From an uncultured Eubacteriales bacterium (GTDB taxonomy: Bacteria > Bacillota > Clostridia > Peptostreptococcales > Anaerovoracaceae), in assembly GCA_902796875.1 (NCBI GenBank), contig CADBQT010000033.1:1-7173 (forward strand): a stretch of DNA of 7,173 nt, given 5' to 3'. Shown in pieces: positions 1 to 5,751 of the stretch. The position numbers and the translations under genes were made by a program. Under the pieces are notes generated by a model. The model did not search any database. It worked only from the letters and a program-made list of their open reading frames with translations, and was not told where the DNA came from. How positions within the stretch are numbered: the stretch's first letter is position 1; the number at the start of each line of letters is the position of its first letter.

Positions 1-315
1 AAGGAGAGAAAAAAGATCCGGGTCCACACCAGGGAGGGAGATTATGTGTACTACGCGTCTTTTCCTGAGGCCATGCTGGATCTGGACCGCCGGTTTTCCC
101 GGTTTCACCGGAGTTTCATCGTCAATATGGACATGATCCGTTGCCTTTGCGATAATCAGGTGGTGCTGGACGACGGCACGGTCCTCACTTTCGGCGAGAA
201 GCCCTTCCTGCGGCTGAAACGGGATTTTGCCGAATTCATCCGGTGGAAGCGGGAGCGCCTCAAAAGGCTGGAAAAGAGGAGATCTCCGGAGGAAACAGGA
301 CCGGAGGCAGTGTAA
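1..315 (+). CDS. LytTR-family DNA-binding response regulator, C-terminal part (5' end outside window)
   Basis: The reading frame is open from base 1 to a TAA at 313-315 and gives about 104 residues. Roughly the first 85 match the LytTR DNA-binding domain: a strand region ending GDYVYYASF, then FSRFHRSFIVNMDMI, the LytTR hallmark in which the HRS/IVN segment lies in the DNA-contacting core, then a strand pair VVLDDGTVLTFGEK. The last 20 or so residues form a highly charged Arg/Lys/Glu tail. LytTR domains usually sit at the C-terminus of two-component response regulators (AgrA, LytR, VirR types), with the receiver domain upstream; here that part is cut off, so the domain partner is unknown. It would bind paired direct repeats in promoters. 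There is no clear intrinsic terminator right after the stop. The LytTR call is firm; the response-regulator class is inferred. Confidence 0.88.
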   Translation, partial: KERKKIRVHTREGDYVYYASFPEAMLDLDRRFSRFHRSFIVNMDMIRCLCDNQVVLDDGTVLTFGEKPFLRLKRDFAEFIRWKRERLKRLEKRRSPEETGPEAV

Positions 316-560
316 AACAGTTGTGGGTATTTCGGGAAGAAGTGTTCGTCGATCCTCGTCAAAGGCCCGCTCCCCGGCTTATGAGCGTCGCAGATGAGAT
401 GATTCCCGCAAATGCGTGGACGGGCGGGAAATGCGGAACCTGACTCCTGCAGAACACCCCGGTTAAATGAAATGCTCTCAGGTTTGTCAATCAAAGAATC
501 CACAACAACGTGGGACGGTCTGGACTCAGAACTCGGGACGGTTCCGGCCCGGATTCTTCG
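316..560. other. Non-coding gap between the LytTR gene and the rny promoter, with inverted repeats
   Basis: I see no credible gene or recognised RNA family here. The stretch contains a 7-bp inverted repeat, TTCCCGC at 403-409 with GCGGGAA at 424-430 (14-nt loop, no T-run after it). It also contains a longer imperfect stem: 486-490 pairs with 561-565, and 494-501 pairs with 551-558. That is 13 pairs with a small internal loop, enclosing about 49 nt. A small hairpin at 535-550 may nest inside. No run of T follows on the + strand, so these are not typical terminators. They could be 3'-UTR structure of the LytTR gene or DNA sites near the rny promoter. Confidence 0.4.
512..542 (+). repeat. Direct repeat GGGACGGT x2, 23 bp apart
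   Basis: GGGACGGT occurs exactly at 512-519 and again at 535-542, a start-to-start distance of 23 bp, just upstream of the -35 box at 561. The same-face spacing of about two helical turns would suit a dimeric regulator. LytTR proteins bind paired 9-bp direct repeats at a similar spacing, but the match to the known LytTR consensus is only partial. Confidence 0.4.
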
Positions 561-589
561 TTGACGTGAGCCAAAAAATGGAATATAAT
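561..589 (+). promoter_or_regulatory. Sigma-70/SigA-type promoter for rny
   Basis: TTGACG at 561-566 (5 of 6 with TTGACA) is followed after exactly 17 bp by TATAAT at 584-589 (6 of 6). Transcription should start near 595-596, giving a leader of about 125 nt before the rny start codon. The leader is AT-rich and holds a 7-bp inverted repeat, TATTACT/AGTAATA (617-635), abutted by a second weak hairpin at about 635-654. This is the best promoter match in the window and implies that rny is transcribed independently of the LytTR gene. Confidence 0.85.
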
Positions 590-720
590 GTATTCGGTGT
601 TTTAACTTTTTACATATATTACTTTTACAGTAATACTCTCTTGATATTTAGAGTGTGTAATATCAGATCGAAATAGAATCGAGACTTGAAAAATGAATAG
701 TGAAGGAGGAATGATACCGA

Positions 721-2262
721 ATGGGTATAGCAATACTGATCATTGTCGGACTGGCAGCCCTGGGAATCGGGATGCTGGTTGGATATATCCTCCGCAAATC
801 CATCGGGGAAAAGACCATCGGGAACGCTGAAACCAAAGCGAGAAACCTGATCCTCGATGCGGAAAACAAGGCGGAGACCATCAAGAAGGAACTGGTTCTG
901 GAAGCCAAGGAAGAGGCCCACAGACACCGCAAAGACGCGGAAAAGGAGATCCGCGAGAGAAGAAACGAAATCCAGAAATCCGAACGCAGACTCGTCCAGA
1001 AGGAGGAGTCCATCGATAAAAAACTCGAAAGCATCGAGAGAAAAGAAGAAAACATCACAAACAAAGAGAAGAATATCACCCGGAAGCAGCAGGAGATCGA
1101 CAAAACGGTCAAACGCCAGCTGGAAGAACTGGAGAAGATCTCCGGCTACACCATAGAGGAAGCCAAAGAGGTCATTCTGCAGAAGGTGGAGCACGAGGCG
1201 AGAAACGAGGCCGCGGTACTCTACAAGGACATTGAGAACAAAGCCCGGGAAGATGCGGATAAAAAGGCCAAGGAGATCATCACCGGCGCCATTCAGCGGT
1301 GCGCGGCGGATCACGTGGCCGAGTCCACCGTATCGGTGGTGCCCCTGCCCGGTGACGAGATGAAGGGACGGATCATCGGTCGGGAAGGCCGGAATATCCG
1401 TGCCATCGAAAACGCCACGGGCATTGACCTGATCATCGACGACACGCCGGAGGCGGTCATCCTCTCCGGTTTCGATCCCGTCAGACGGGAGATCGCCAGG
1501 ATCGCCCTGGAGAAACTCATCGTGGACGGCCGGATCCACCCGGCAAGGATCGAAGAGATGGTCCACAAGGCGGAGAGAGAAGTCAATGCCATCATCAAGG
1601 AGGAAGGCGAACAGGCCACCTTCGAGGTGGGCATCCACAATCTCCATCCTGAACTGGTCAAGCTGCTGGGTCGGCTGAGATACCGGACATCCTACGGACA
1701 GAACGTGCTGAAGCACTCCGTAGAGGTGGCCCATCTGGCCGGACTGATGGCAGGTGAGTTGGGCCTGGATGTGACCCTGGCCAAGAGAGCCGGACTCCTC
1801 CACGACATCGGCAAGGCCCTGGACCACGAGCAGGAAGGAACCCATGTGGACATCGGCATCGAGGTGCTGAAGAAGTACAAGGAGTCGGAGGCGGTCATCA
1901 ACGGCATGGCGGCCCACCACGGGGATTACGAGCCCAAGTCCACGGAGGCTGTGCTCATCGCTGCGGCGGACGCCCTTTCGGCGGCCAGACCGGGCGCCAG
2001 AAGAGAGACCCTGGAGTCCTACATCAAGCGTCTGCAGAAGTTGGAGGAGATCGCCAACACCACCGAGGGCGTGGAAACGTCCTACGCCATCCAGGCGGGC
2101 CGGGAGATCCGGATCATCGCCAAGCCGGATGAGGTGGGGGATGACTCCATCGCCCTGCTGGCCAGGGATATCTCCAAGAAGATCGAATCGGAGCTGGAGT
2201 ATCCGGGACAGATCAAGGTCAACGTCGTTCGGGAGACCCGGGCCATCGATTACGCCAAGTAG
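721..2262 (+). CDS. rny: Ribonuclease Y, membrane-anchored endoribonuclease
   Basis: RNase Y makes the initiating endonucleolytic cuts in mRNA decay in many Firmicutes and is tethered to the inner face of the membrane. The 513-residue product has the usual length and domain order. Residues 3-24 form a hydrophobic membrane anchor. Residues about 30-190 are a Glu/Lys/Arg-rich coiled coil. A KH RNA-binding domain carries the loop IIGREGRN at 218-225. An HD metal-dependent phosphohydrolase domain contains H332 and the HD pair at 361-362 in LLHDIGKA. The end, [10 protein letters not shown], is typical of the family. The ATG at 721 is chosen because the membrane segment begins directly after it; AAGGAGG at 703-709 lies 11 nt upstream, slightly far. 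An out-of-frame ATG at 711 sits too close to that site. A consensus promoter precedes the gene and a terminator follows. Nothing is missing or broken. Confidence 0.97.
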   Translation: MGIAILIIVGLAALGIGMLVGYILRKSIGEKTIGNAETKARNLILDAENKAETIKKELVLEAKEEAHRHRKDAEKEIRERRNEIQKSERRLVQKEESIDKKLESIERKEENITNKEKNITRKQQEIDKTVKRQLEELEKISGYTIEEAKEVILQKVEHEARNEAAVLYKDIENKAREDADKKAKEIITGAIQRCAADHVAESTVSVVPLPGDEMKGRIIGREGRNIRAIENATGIDLIIDDTPEAVILSGFDPVRREIARIALEKLIVDGRIHPARIEEMVHKAEREVNAIIKEEGEQATFEVGIHNLHPELVKLLGRLRYRTSYGQNVLKHSVEVAHLAGLMAGELGLDVTLAKRAGLLHDIGKALDHEQEGTHVDIGIEVLKKYKESEAVINGMAAHHGDYEPKSTEAVLIAAADALSAARPGARRETLESYIKRLQKLEEIANTTEGVETSYAIQAGREIRIIAKPDEVGDDSIALLARDISKKIESELEYPGQIKVNVVRETRAIDYAK

Positions 2263-2291
2263 GCCCGCAGGACCGACAGAACAAAGACAAC

Positions 2292-2319
2292 AAACCGCTG
2301 CGCGGCGCGCGGCGGTTTT
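2292..2319 (+). terminator. Rho-independent terminator after rny
   Basis: AAACCGCTGCGC (2292-2303) pairs with GCGCGGCGGTTT (2307-2318). This makes a 12-bp stem with one G-T pair and a GGC loop, ending in TTTT at 2316-2319 and then ACTCTT. The stem is very GC-rich, but the U-tract is short and partly inside the stem. It lies 30 nt after the rny stop and only 22 nt before the next start codon, so it separates rny from the desulfurase gene, possibly with some read-through. Confidence 0.8.
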
Positions 2320-2341
2320 ACTCTTCATGACGGGGAAGAAA

Positions 2342-3502
2342 ATGATATATCTGGACAACAGCGCAACAACAAAACAGGCGCCGGAAGTGACCCGGCGGAT
2401 GACGGAAATCATGGAGTCGGACTTCGGAAATCCCTCATCCCTTCACCGGATGGGACTTTCGGCGGAAAAAGCCGTCCGCACGGCCAGAAGGCAGATGGAT
2501 GAAGTCTTTCCCTCCGGGGGCATGACCGTGTTCACCTCCGGGGGAACGGAGGCGGACAACATGGCCATTCTGGGCGGAGCCAGGATGAAGAGGAGATCCG
2601 GGCGGAGGATCATCACCACCGCCGTGGAACATCCGGCCGTCCTGGAAAGCTTCACCTTTTTGGAAAAGGAATGCTTCGAGGTCATTCGCATCGGCGTGGA
2701 CGAAAAGGGGAATCCGGACCTGGACGCCCTGGAGGCTTCCGTCGACGGGGAAACCATTCTGGTCTCCGTCATGCAGGTGAACAATGAAACGGGGACCATC
2801 TTCCCGGTAGAAGAGATCGGGGAGTCGATCCGAAAGAAGAACCCCGGCGTACTGTACCACTGCGATGCCGTCCAGAGTTTCGGGAAGATCCCGCTTCCCG
2901 GCAATGCGGATATGATCTCCGTCAGCGGACACAAGATCCACGGTCCCAAGGGAAGCGGTGGCCTTTGGATCAGGAAAGGGATCCACCTTCCGCCTCTGAT
3001 CCTGGGGGGCGGACAGGAGAAAGCCTTCCGGTCGGGAACGGAGAACGTGCCGGCCATCGCCGGCCTGGGACTGGCGGCGGAAATGGCTGCGAAGACCCAA
3101 GGCGATGCCCTGGACCACATGAGCCGGCTTCGCCGGATCCTTCGGGAGGGCCTTCTTGAGCGGATCCCGGACACGACGATAAACGGACCGGAGGAAGAGG
3201 GGACAGAGCCGGGATGCTGCTGCCCCGCCATCCTGAACGTGAGCTTTGCGGGGACCAGAGGAGAGGTGATCCTTCACACCCTGGAACAGGAGGGGATCTG
3301 CGTATCCACCGGATCCGCCTGTTCCTCCAACAAGAAGGGCCAGAGCCACGTCCTCGGGGCCATGGGGCTAGCCCCCAAGGCCATCGAAGGGGCCATCCGA
3401 TTCAGCTTTTGCAGAGACAATACGGAGGAAGAGATCCGGGAGACCATTGAAAAGACGGCTCAGGCGGTGGAACGGTTCCGCCGGCTGGGAAGCTTCCGGT
3501 AA
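2342..3502 (+). CDS. Cysteine desulfurase, NifS/IscS (NifZ-like) type, probable sulfur donor to ThiI
   Basis: A PLP-dependent class V aminotransferase-fold enzyme that takes sulfur from L-cysteine, leaving alanine and an enzyme persulfide. The 386 residues begin MIYLDNSATT, the standard opening of this family. Visible motifs are SGGTEADN (66-73, PLP phosphate region), H97 in VEHPA (stacks on PLP), D175 and Q178 in CDAVQ, the Schiff-base K198 in SGHKIHGPKG, and the catalytic C327 in STGSACSS. The C-terminal RFSFCRDNTEEEI block is also present. A triple cysteine at 292-294 is unusual to the eye and has no assigned role. The ATG at 2342 is preferred over an in-frame ATG at 2327 because GGGGAAG (2332-2338) precedes it and the family start fits. 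thiI follows after 18 nt. In Bacillus the equivalent neighbour, NifZ, feeds ThiI; by analogy this is its counterpart. IscS-like use for Fe-S assembly cannot be excluded, but no scaffold gene is adjacent. Confidence 0.93.
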   Translation: MIYLDNSATTKQAPEVTRRMTEIMESDFGNPSSLHRMGLSAEKAVRTARRQMDEVFPSGGMTVFTSGGTEADNMAILGGARMKRRSGRRIITTAVEHPAVLESFTFLEKECFEVIRIGVDEKGNPDLDALEASVDGETILVSVMQVNNETGTIFPVEEIGESIRKKNPGVLYHCDAVQSFGKIPLPGNADMISVSGHKIHGPKGSGGLWIRKGIHLPPLILGGGQEKAFRSGTENVPAIAGLGLAAEMAAKTQGDALDHMSRLRRILREGLLERIPDTTINGPEEEGTEPGCCCPAILNVSFAGTRGEVILHTLEQEGICVSTGSACSSNKKGQSHVLGAMGLAPKAIEGAIRFSFCRDNTEEEIRETIEKTAQAVERFRRLGSFR

Positions 3503-3520
3503 ACAACGGAGAAACGAGAT

Positions 3521-4711
3521 ATGAACGAGGAATACATCTTTATCGTACGATGCGGCGAAGTGGCCCTGAAGGGGATGAACAAGCCCTATTTCGAGCGGAT
3601 GCTGGCGGAGCGGATCCGCAAGCTCCTGAAGAAGTTTGACGGGACCAGCGTCTATCGCCATGAGGGACTGATCTTCGTCCGGGCGGACAAAAGCCTGGAC
3701 AAGGAAGCGGTCATCCGGGAGATCTCCAAGGTCTTCGGCGTGGCCTCCATCAGCCCGGCGGTGGAATGCCCCAGCACCATGGAAGCCATCGGCCAGGCGG
3801 CGGTGGAATATATGCTGGAGGCCATCGAAGAGCGAGGGGTCAAGACCTTCAAGGTAGAGGCCAAGCGGGCGGACAAGAACTTCCCGGTGAAGTCGCCGGA
3901 GATCGGCCGGAAGATCGGCGCCGCCGTCCTCAAAGGCTGCAAAGTCCTGAGGGTGGACGTCCATGATCCGGACTGCAGACTCTTCGTGGACGTGCGCCAC
4001 GACAGAACGTACATCTATCAGGACAAGATCGCCGGCTTTGGCGGCCTGCCCCTTGGGACCAACGGCAAGGGGATGAGCCTGCTTTCCGGCGGGATCGATT
4101 CCCCGGTGTCCACCTGGATGATGGCCAAACGGGGCATGCTCATCGAGGCGGTCCACTTCCACTCCTATCCCTACACCAGCGAACGGGCCCGGGAGAAGGT
4201 GGAGGAGCTGGCCTCTCTGGTGGCGATCTACTGCGGCCGGTTCCGGATGCACGTGATCAATCTCCTGCCCATCCAGGAGCAGATCGTCCAGAACTGCCCG
4301 GAGGAGGAGACCACCATCCTGGTCCGCCGGTTCATGATGCGCATCGGCGAGCGGCTGGCCAGAGACAACGACTGCGGCATGCTGATCACGGGAGAGAATC
4401 TGGGTCAGGTGGCCAGCCAGACGGCGGAGGCCCTGGTGGTCACCGATCAGAGCGTGACCATGCCGGTGATGCGGCCCCTCATCGGGCTGGACAAGGTGGA
4501 CATCATGGATCTGGCCCGGGAGATCGGGACCTATGAAAAATCCATCGAACCCTACGAGGACTGCTGTACCGTGTTCCTGCCCAAGCACCCGGTGACCAAG
4601 CCCAAACTGGAGCGGATCCAGGCCTCGGAAGCCAAACTGGATGTGGAGAAACTGGTGGAGGATGCGGTGGCCAGCGAGGAGATCGTGGAGATCCGCCCGG
4701 CGAAAATATAG
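3521..4711 (+). CDS. thiI: tRNA 4-thiouridine synthase ThiI, short form without rhodanese domain
   Basis: ThiI adenylates U8 of tRNA with ATP and replaces the oxygen with sulfur to give s4U8, a near-UV sensor; in some bacteria it also serves thiamine thiazole synthesis. The 396 residues show an N-terminal ferredoxin-like region (about 1-60), a THUMP RNA-binding domain (about 61-165, with KVEAKRADKNFPVKSPEIG), and a PP-loop ATP pyrophosphatase domain with LLSGGIDSPVS at 187-197. YEDCCTVFLPKHP follows, with C348-C349; one of these corresponds to the conserved catalytic cysteine region of the family (C344 in E. coli). The protein ends there, so the rhodanese domain found in E. coli ThiI is absent, as in Bacillus. 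Sulfur must then come directly from a desulfurase, which is encoded just upstream. The ATG at 3521 has GGAGAA at 3508-3513, 7 nt away. No clear terminator follows. Confidence 0.96.
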   Translation: MNEEYIFIVRCGEVALKGMNKPYFERMLAERIRKLLKKFDGTSVYRHEGLIFVRADKSLDKEAVIREISKVFGVASISPAVECPSTMEAIGQAAVEYMLEAIEERGVKTFKVEAKRADKNFPVKSPEIGRKIGAAVLKGCKVLRVDVHDPDCRLFVDVRHDRTYIYQDKIAGFGGLPLGTNGKGMSLLSGGIDSPVSTWMMAKRGMLIEAVHFHSYPYTSERAREKVEELASLVAIYCGRFRMHVINLLPIQEQIVQNCPEEETTILVRRFMMRIGERLARDNDCGMLITGENLGQVASQTAEALVVTDQSVTMPVMRPLIGLDKVDIMDLAREIGTYEKSIEPYEDCCTVFLPKHPVTKPKLERIQASEAKLDVEKLVEDAVASEEIVEIRPAKI

Positions 4712-4740
4712 TAACTGACCACAAATTAATAAAAAAATAA

Positions 4741-4757
4741 TTGTGTTTGTAACACAA
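4741..4757. promoter_or_regulatory. Perfect 17-bp palindrome, candidate operator for the por operon
   Basis: TTGTGTT-TGT-AACACAA is a perfect 7+7 inverted repeat with a 3-bp centre. It ends 6 bp before the TTGACA box at 4764 and is centred about 50 bp upstream of the expected transcription start. The TTGTG...CACAA ends resemble the redox regulator Rex (TTGTGAANNNNTTCACAA), but the centre is one base shorter and the inner bases differ, so the regulator is unknown. As RNA it would be a weak AU-rich hairpin; the T-run lies on the - strand side, so it is not a + strand terminator for thiI. Confidence 0.5.
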
Positions 4758-4763
4758 AAAATA

Positions 4764-4792
4764 TTGACATAACCCGCCGGTTCATGTACTCT
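4764..4792 (+). promoter_or_regulatory. Probable sigma-70/SigA promoter of the por operon
   Basis: TTGACA at 4764-4769 is a perfect -35 box. After 17 bp, TACTCT at 4787-4792 keeps the three most conserved -10 bases (T, A and the final T). The start would fall near 4799, leaving a leader of about 57 nt. An alternative -10, TATACA at 4792, is 22 bp away and too far. The -10 box is weak, which would fit a promoter needing help from a regulator. Confidence 0.6.
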
Positions 4793-4802
4793 ATACAGGT
4801 AA

Positions 4803-4828
4803 CGGAAACGGCGAGTTTCCGGGTTTTT
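4803..4828 (+). terminator. Short hairpin plus T-run in the por leader, possible attenuator
   Basis: CGGAAAC (4803-4809) pairs perfectly with GTTTCCG (4815-4821) around a GGCGA loop, followed by GG and five T (4824-4828). It lies between the likely promoter and the porC start codon, so if it works as an intrinsic terminator it would act on the leader. The 7-bp stem is modest and two G separate it from the T-run, so termination may be partial. I see no known riboswitch or leader peptide next to it. Confidence 0.45.
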
Positions 4829-4855
4829 GACCGCATAAGACAGAGAGGAATTTCC

Positions 4856-5446
4856 ATGAGTGAAAAACAGGGAAAAATGACGGAGATTCGCTGGCACGGC
4901 CGGGGCGGGCAGGGGGCCAAGACCGCCTGCCTGCTTCTGGCGGAAGCAGCCTTTTTTTCCGGGAAATACGTACAGGGGTTTCCCGAGTACGGCCCGGAGC
5001 GTATGGGCGCGCCCATTACGGCCTACAACCGGATCTCGGACGAAGAGTGCACCGTCCATTCCAATATCTATACCCCGGACCATGTGGCCGTGGTGGACGA
5101 GACCCTTCTCAGCGCCGTCGACGTGCTCAGCGGACTGAAGGAAGGGGGCGTTTTGATCATCAACACCACCAAGACGGCGGATGAGGTGAGGGACGAGCTT
5201 CCCGGATTCGAGGGTCCGGTGTGCGTGGTGGATGCCAAGAAGATCTCCATGGAGATGCTGGGCAGAAACTTTCCCAACACCCCTATGCTGGCGGCTGTGG
5301 TCAAGGCCAGCGACGTCCTGGATGAGGAACGGTTCATCAGCGACATGAGAAAGTCCTTCGAGCACAAGTTCCATGACAAGCCGGAAATGATCGAGGGGAA
5401 CATGAAAGCTCTGCAGAAGACGATGGATGAGGTGAGAGTGGAATGA
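4856..5446 (+). CDS. porC: 2-oxoacid (pyruvate):ferredoxin oxidoreductase, gamma subunit
   Basis: The gamma subunit of the heterotetrameric oxidoreductase that converts pyruvate (or a branched-chain 2-oxoacid) plus CoA to acyl-CoA and CO2 while reducing ferredoxin. The 196 residues contain the family's opening EIRWHGRGGQG (10-20, glycine-rich) and the block GFPEYGPERMGAPITAYNRI (41-60), which is characteristic of PorC-type gamma subunits. VVDETLL, near 79-85, follows. The ATG at 4856 is chosen because AGAGAGGAA (4842-4850) precedes it. An in-frame ATG at 4784 lies inside the promoter region with no ribosome binding site and adds 24 residues absent from the family; M8 is another possible start. 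The stop overlaps the porD start by 4 nt (ATGA), so the two are translationally coupled. The gene order gamma-delta-alpha-beta matches Thermotoga maritima porCDAB. Pyruvate is the likeliest substrate, but a VOR-type enzyme is possible. Confidence 0.9.
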   Translation: MSEKQGKMTEIRWHGRGGQGAKTACLLLAEAAFFSGKYVQGFPEYGPERMGAPITAYNRISDEECTVHSNIYTPDHVAVVDETLLSAVDVLSGLKEGGVLIINTTKTADEVRDELPGFEGPVCVVDAKKISMEMLGRNFPNTPMLAAVVKASDVLDEERFISDMRKSFEHKFHDKPEMIEGNMKALQKTMDEVRVE

Positions 5447-5751
5447 AGAAGATCAGAGCGAAGGAGATCAACGAGAAGATCACCTGGCAGGACATCACTC
5501 CGGGAGCGGAGATCTACGAGCCGGCCACTTCCCGCTACGTTCAGACGGGAGACTGGCGGGTCATGCGCCCCGAATTCATAGAGGATAAGTGCAAGCAGTG
5601 CCTGCTCTGCGTGCCCTTCTGTCCGGACAGTTCCATTCCGGTGAAGGACGGACGGCGGGGAGACTTTGATTTTGCTCACTGCAAAGGCTGCGGCATCTGC
5701 GTCAGGGTTTGCCCCTTCGATGCCATCGATTTCGTGAAGGAGGACAGATAG
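5443..5751 (+). CDS. porD: 2-oxoacid (pyruvate):ferredoxin oxidoreductase, delta subunit (2x[4Fe-4S] ferredoxin-like)
   Basis: A 102-residue electron-transfer subunit carrying electrons from the thiamine diphosphate site to external ferredoxin. It has two complete CxxCxxCxxxCP motifs: C50, C53, C56, C60 and C80, C83, C86, C90, which together should bind two [4Fe-4S] clusters as in bacterial two-cluster ferredoxins. The N-terminal extension of about 45 residues, including a GDWRVMRPEF block, is typical of PorD and separates it from free ferredoxins. GAGGTGAG (5429-5436) lies 6 nt before the ATG, inside the end of porC. The ATG overlaps the porC stop by 4 nt, and the TAG stop shares its G with the porA GTG start. 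Confidence 0.93.
   Translation: MKKIRAKEINEKITWQDITPGAEIYEPATSRYVQTGDWRVMRPEFIEDKCKQCLLCVPFCPDSSIPVKDGRRGDFDFAHCKGCGICVRVCPFDAIDFVKEDR

Noticed and set aside
403..430. Inverted repeat TTCCCGC/GCGGGAA as the terminator of the LytTR gene
   Set aside because: The loop is 14 nt and no T-run follows, so intrinsic termination is not supported.
430..500. Possible riboswitch: ACCTGA (TPP-like) and GCTCTCAGG (glycine-like) fragments
   Set aside because: Only isolated short matches; the other conserved blocks of either riboswitch are absent, and the rny promoter lies downstream of them, so they would not be in the rny leader.
693..830. Small leader ORF overlapping the rny start
   Set aside because: There is no ribosome binding site for the ATG at 693, it runs out of frame into rny, and the peptide looks random.
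625..2412. Very long antisense open frame (595 codons) opposite rny
   Set aside because: It mirrors the codon pattern of rny, has a low-complexity Leu/Phe/Asp-rich composition from the coiled-coil region, and shows no family motif or ribosome binding site.
4827..4832. TTGACC as a second -35 box before porC
   Set aside because: No -10 lies at a suitable distance, and the start would fall inside the porC coding region.
4784..4855. Upstream ATG extension of porC by 24 codons
   Set aside because: It lies across the predicted -10 box and hairpin, has no ribosome binding site, and adds residues not typical of the family; the ATG at 4856 has a good site.
3368..5374. Antisense open frame of 668 codons across thiI and porC
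   Set aside because: It spans two real genes and the AT-rich regulatory gap, is rich in His/Gly/Leu/Asp as expected for the complement of GC-rich coding DNA, and has no recognisable domain.
5709..5750. Upstream ATG start for porA inside porD
   Set aside because: The GTG at 5751 has AAGGAGG at the ideal distance and matches the usual N-terminus; the extra 14 residues are the porD sequence read in another frame.
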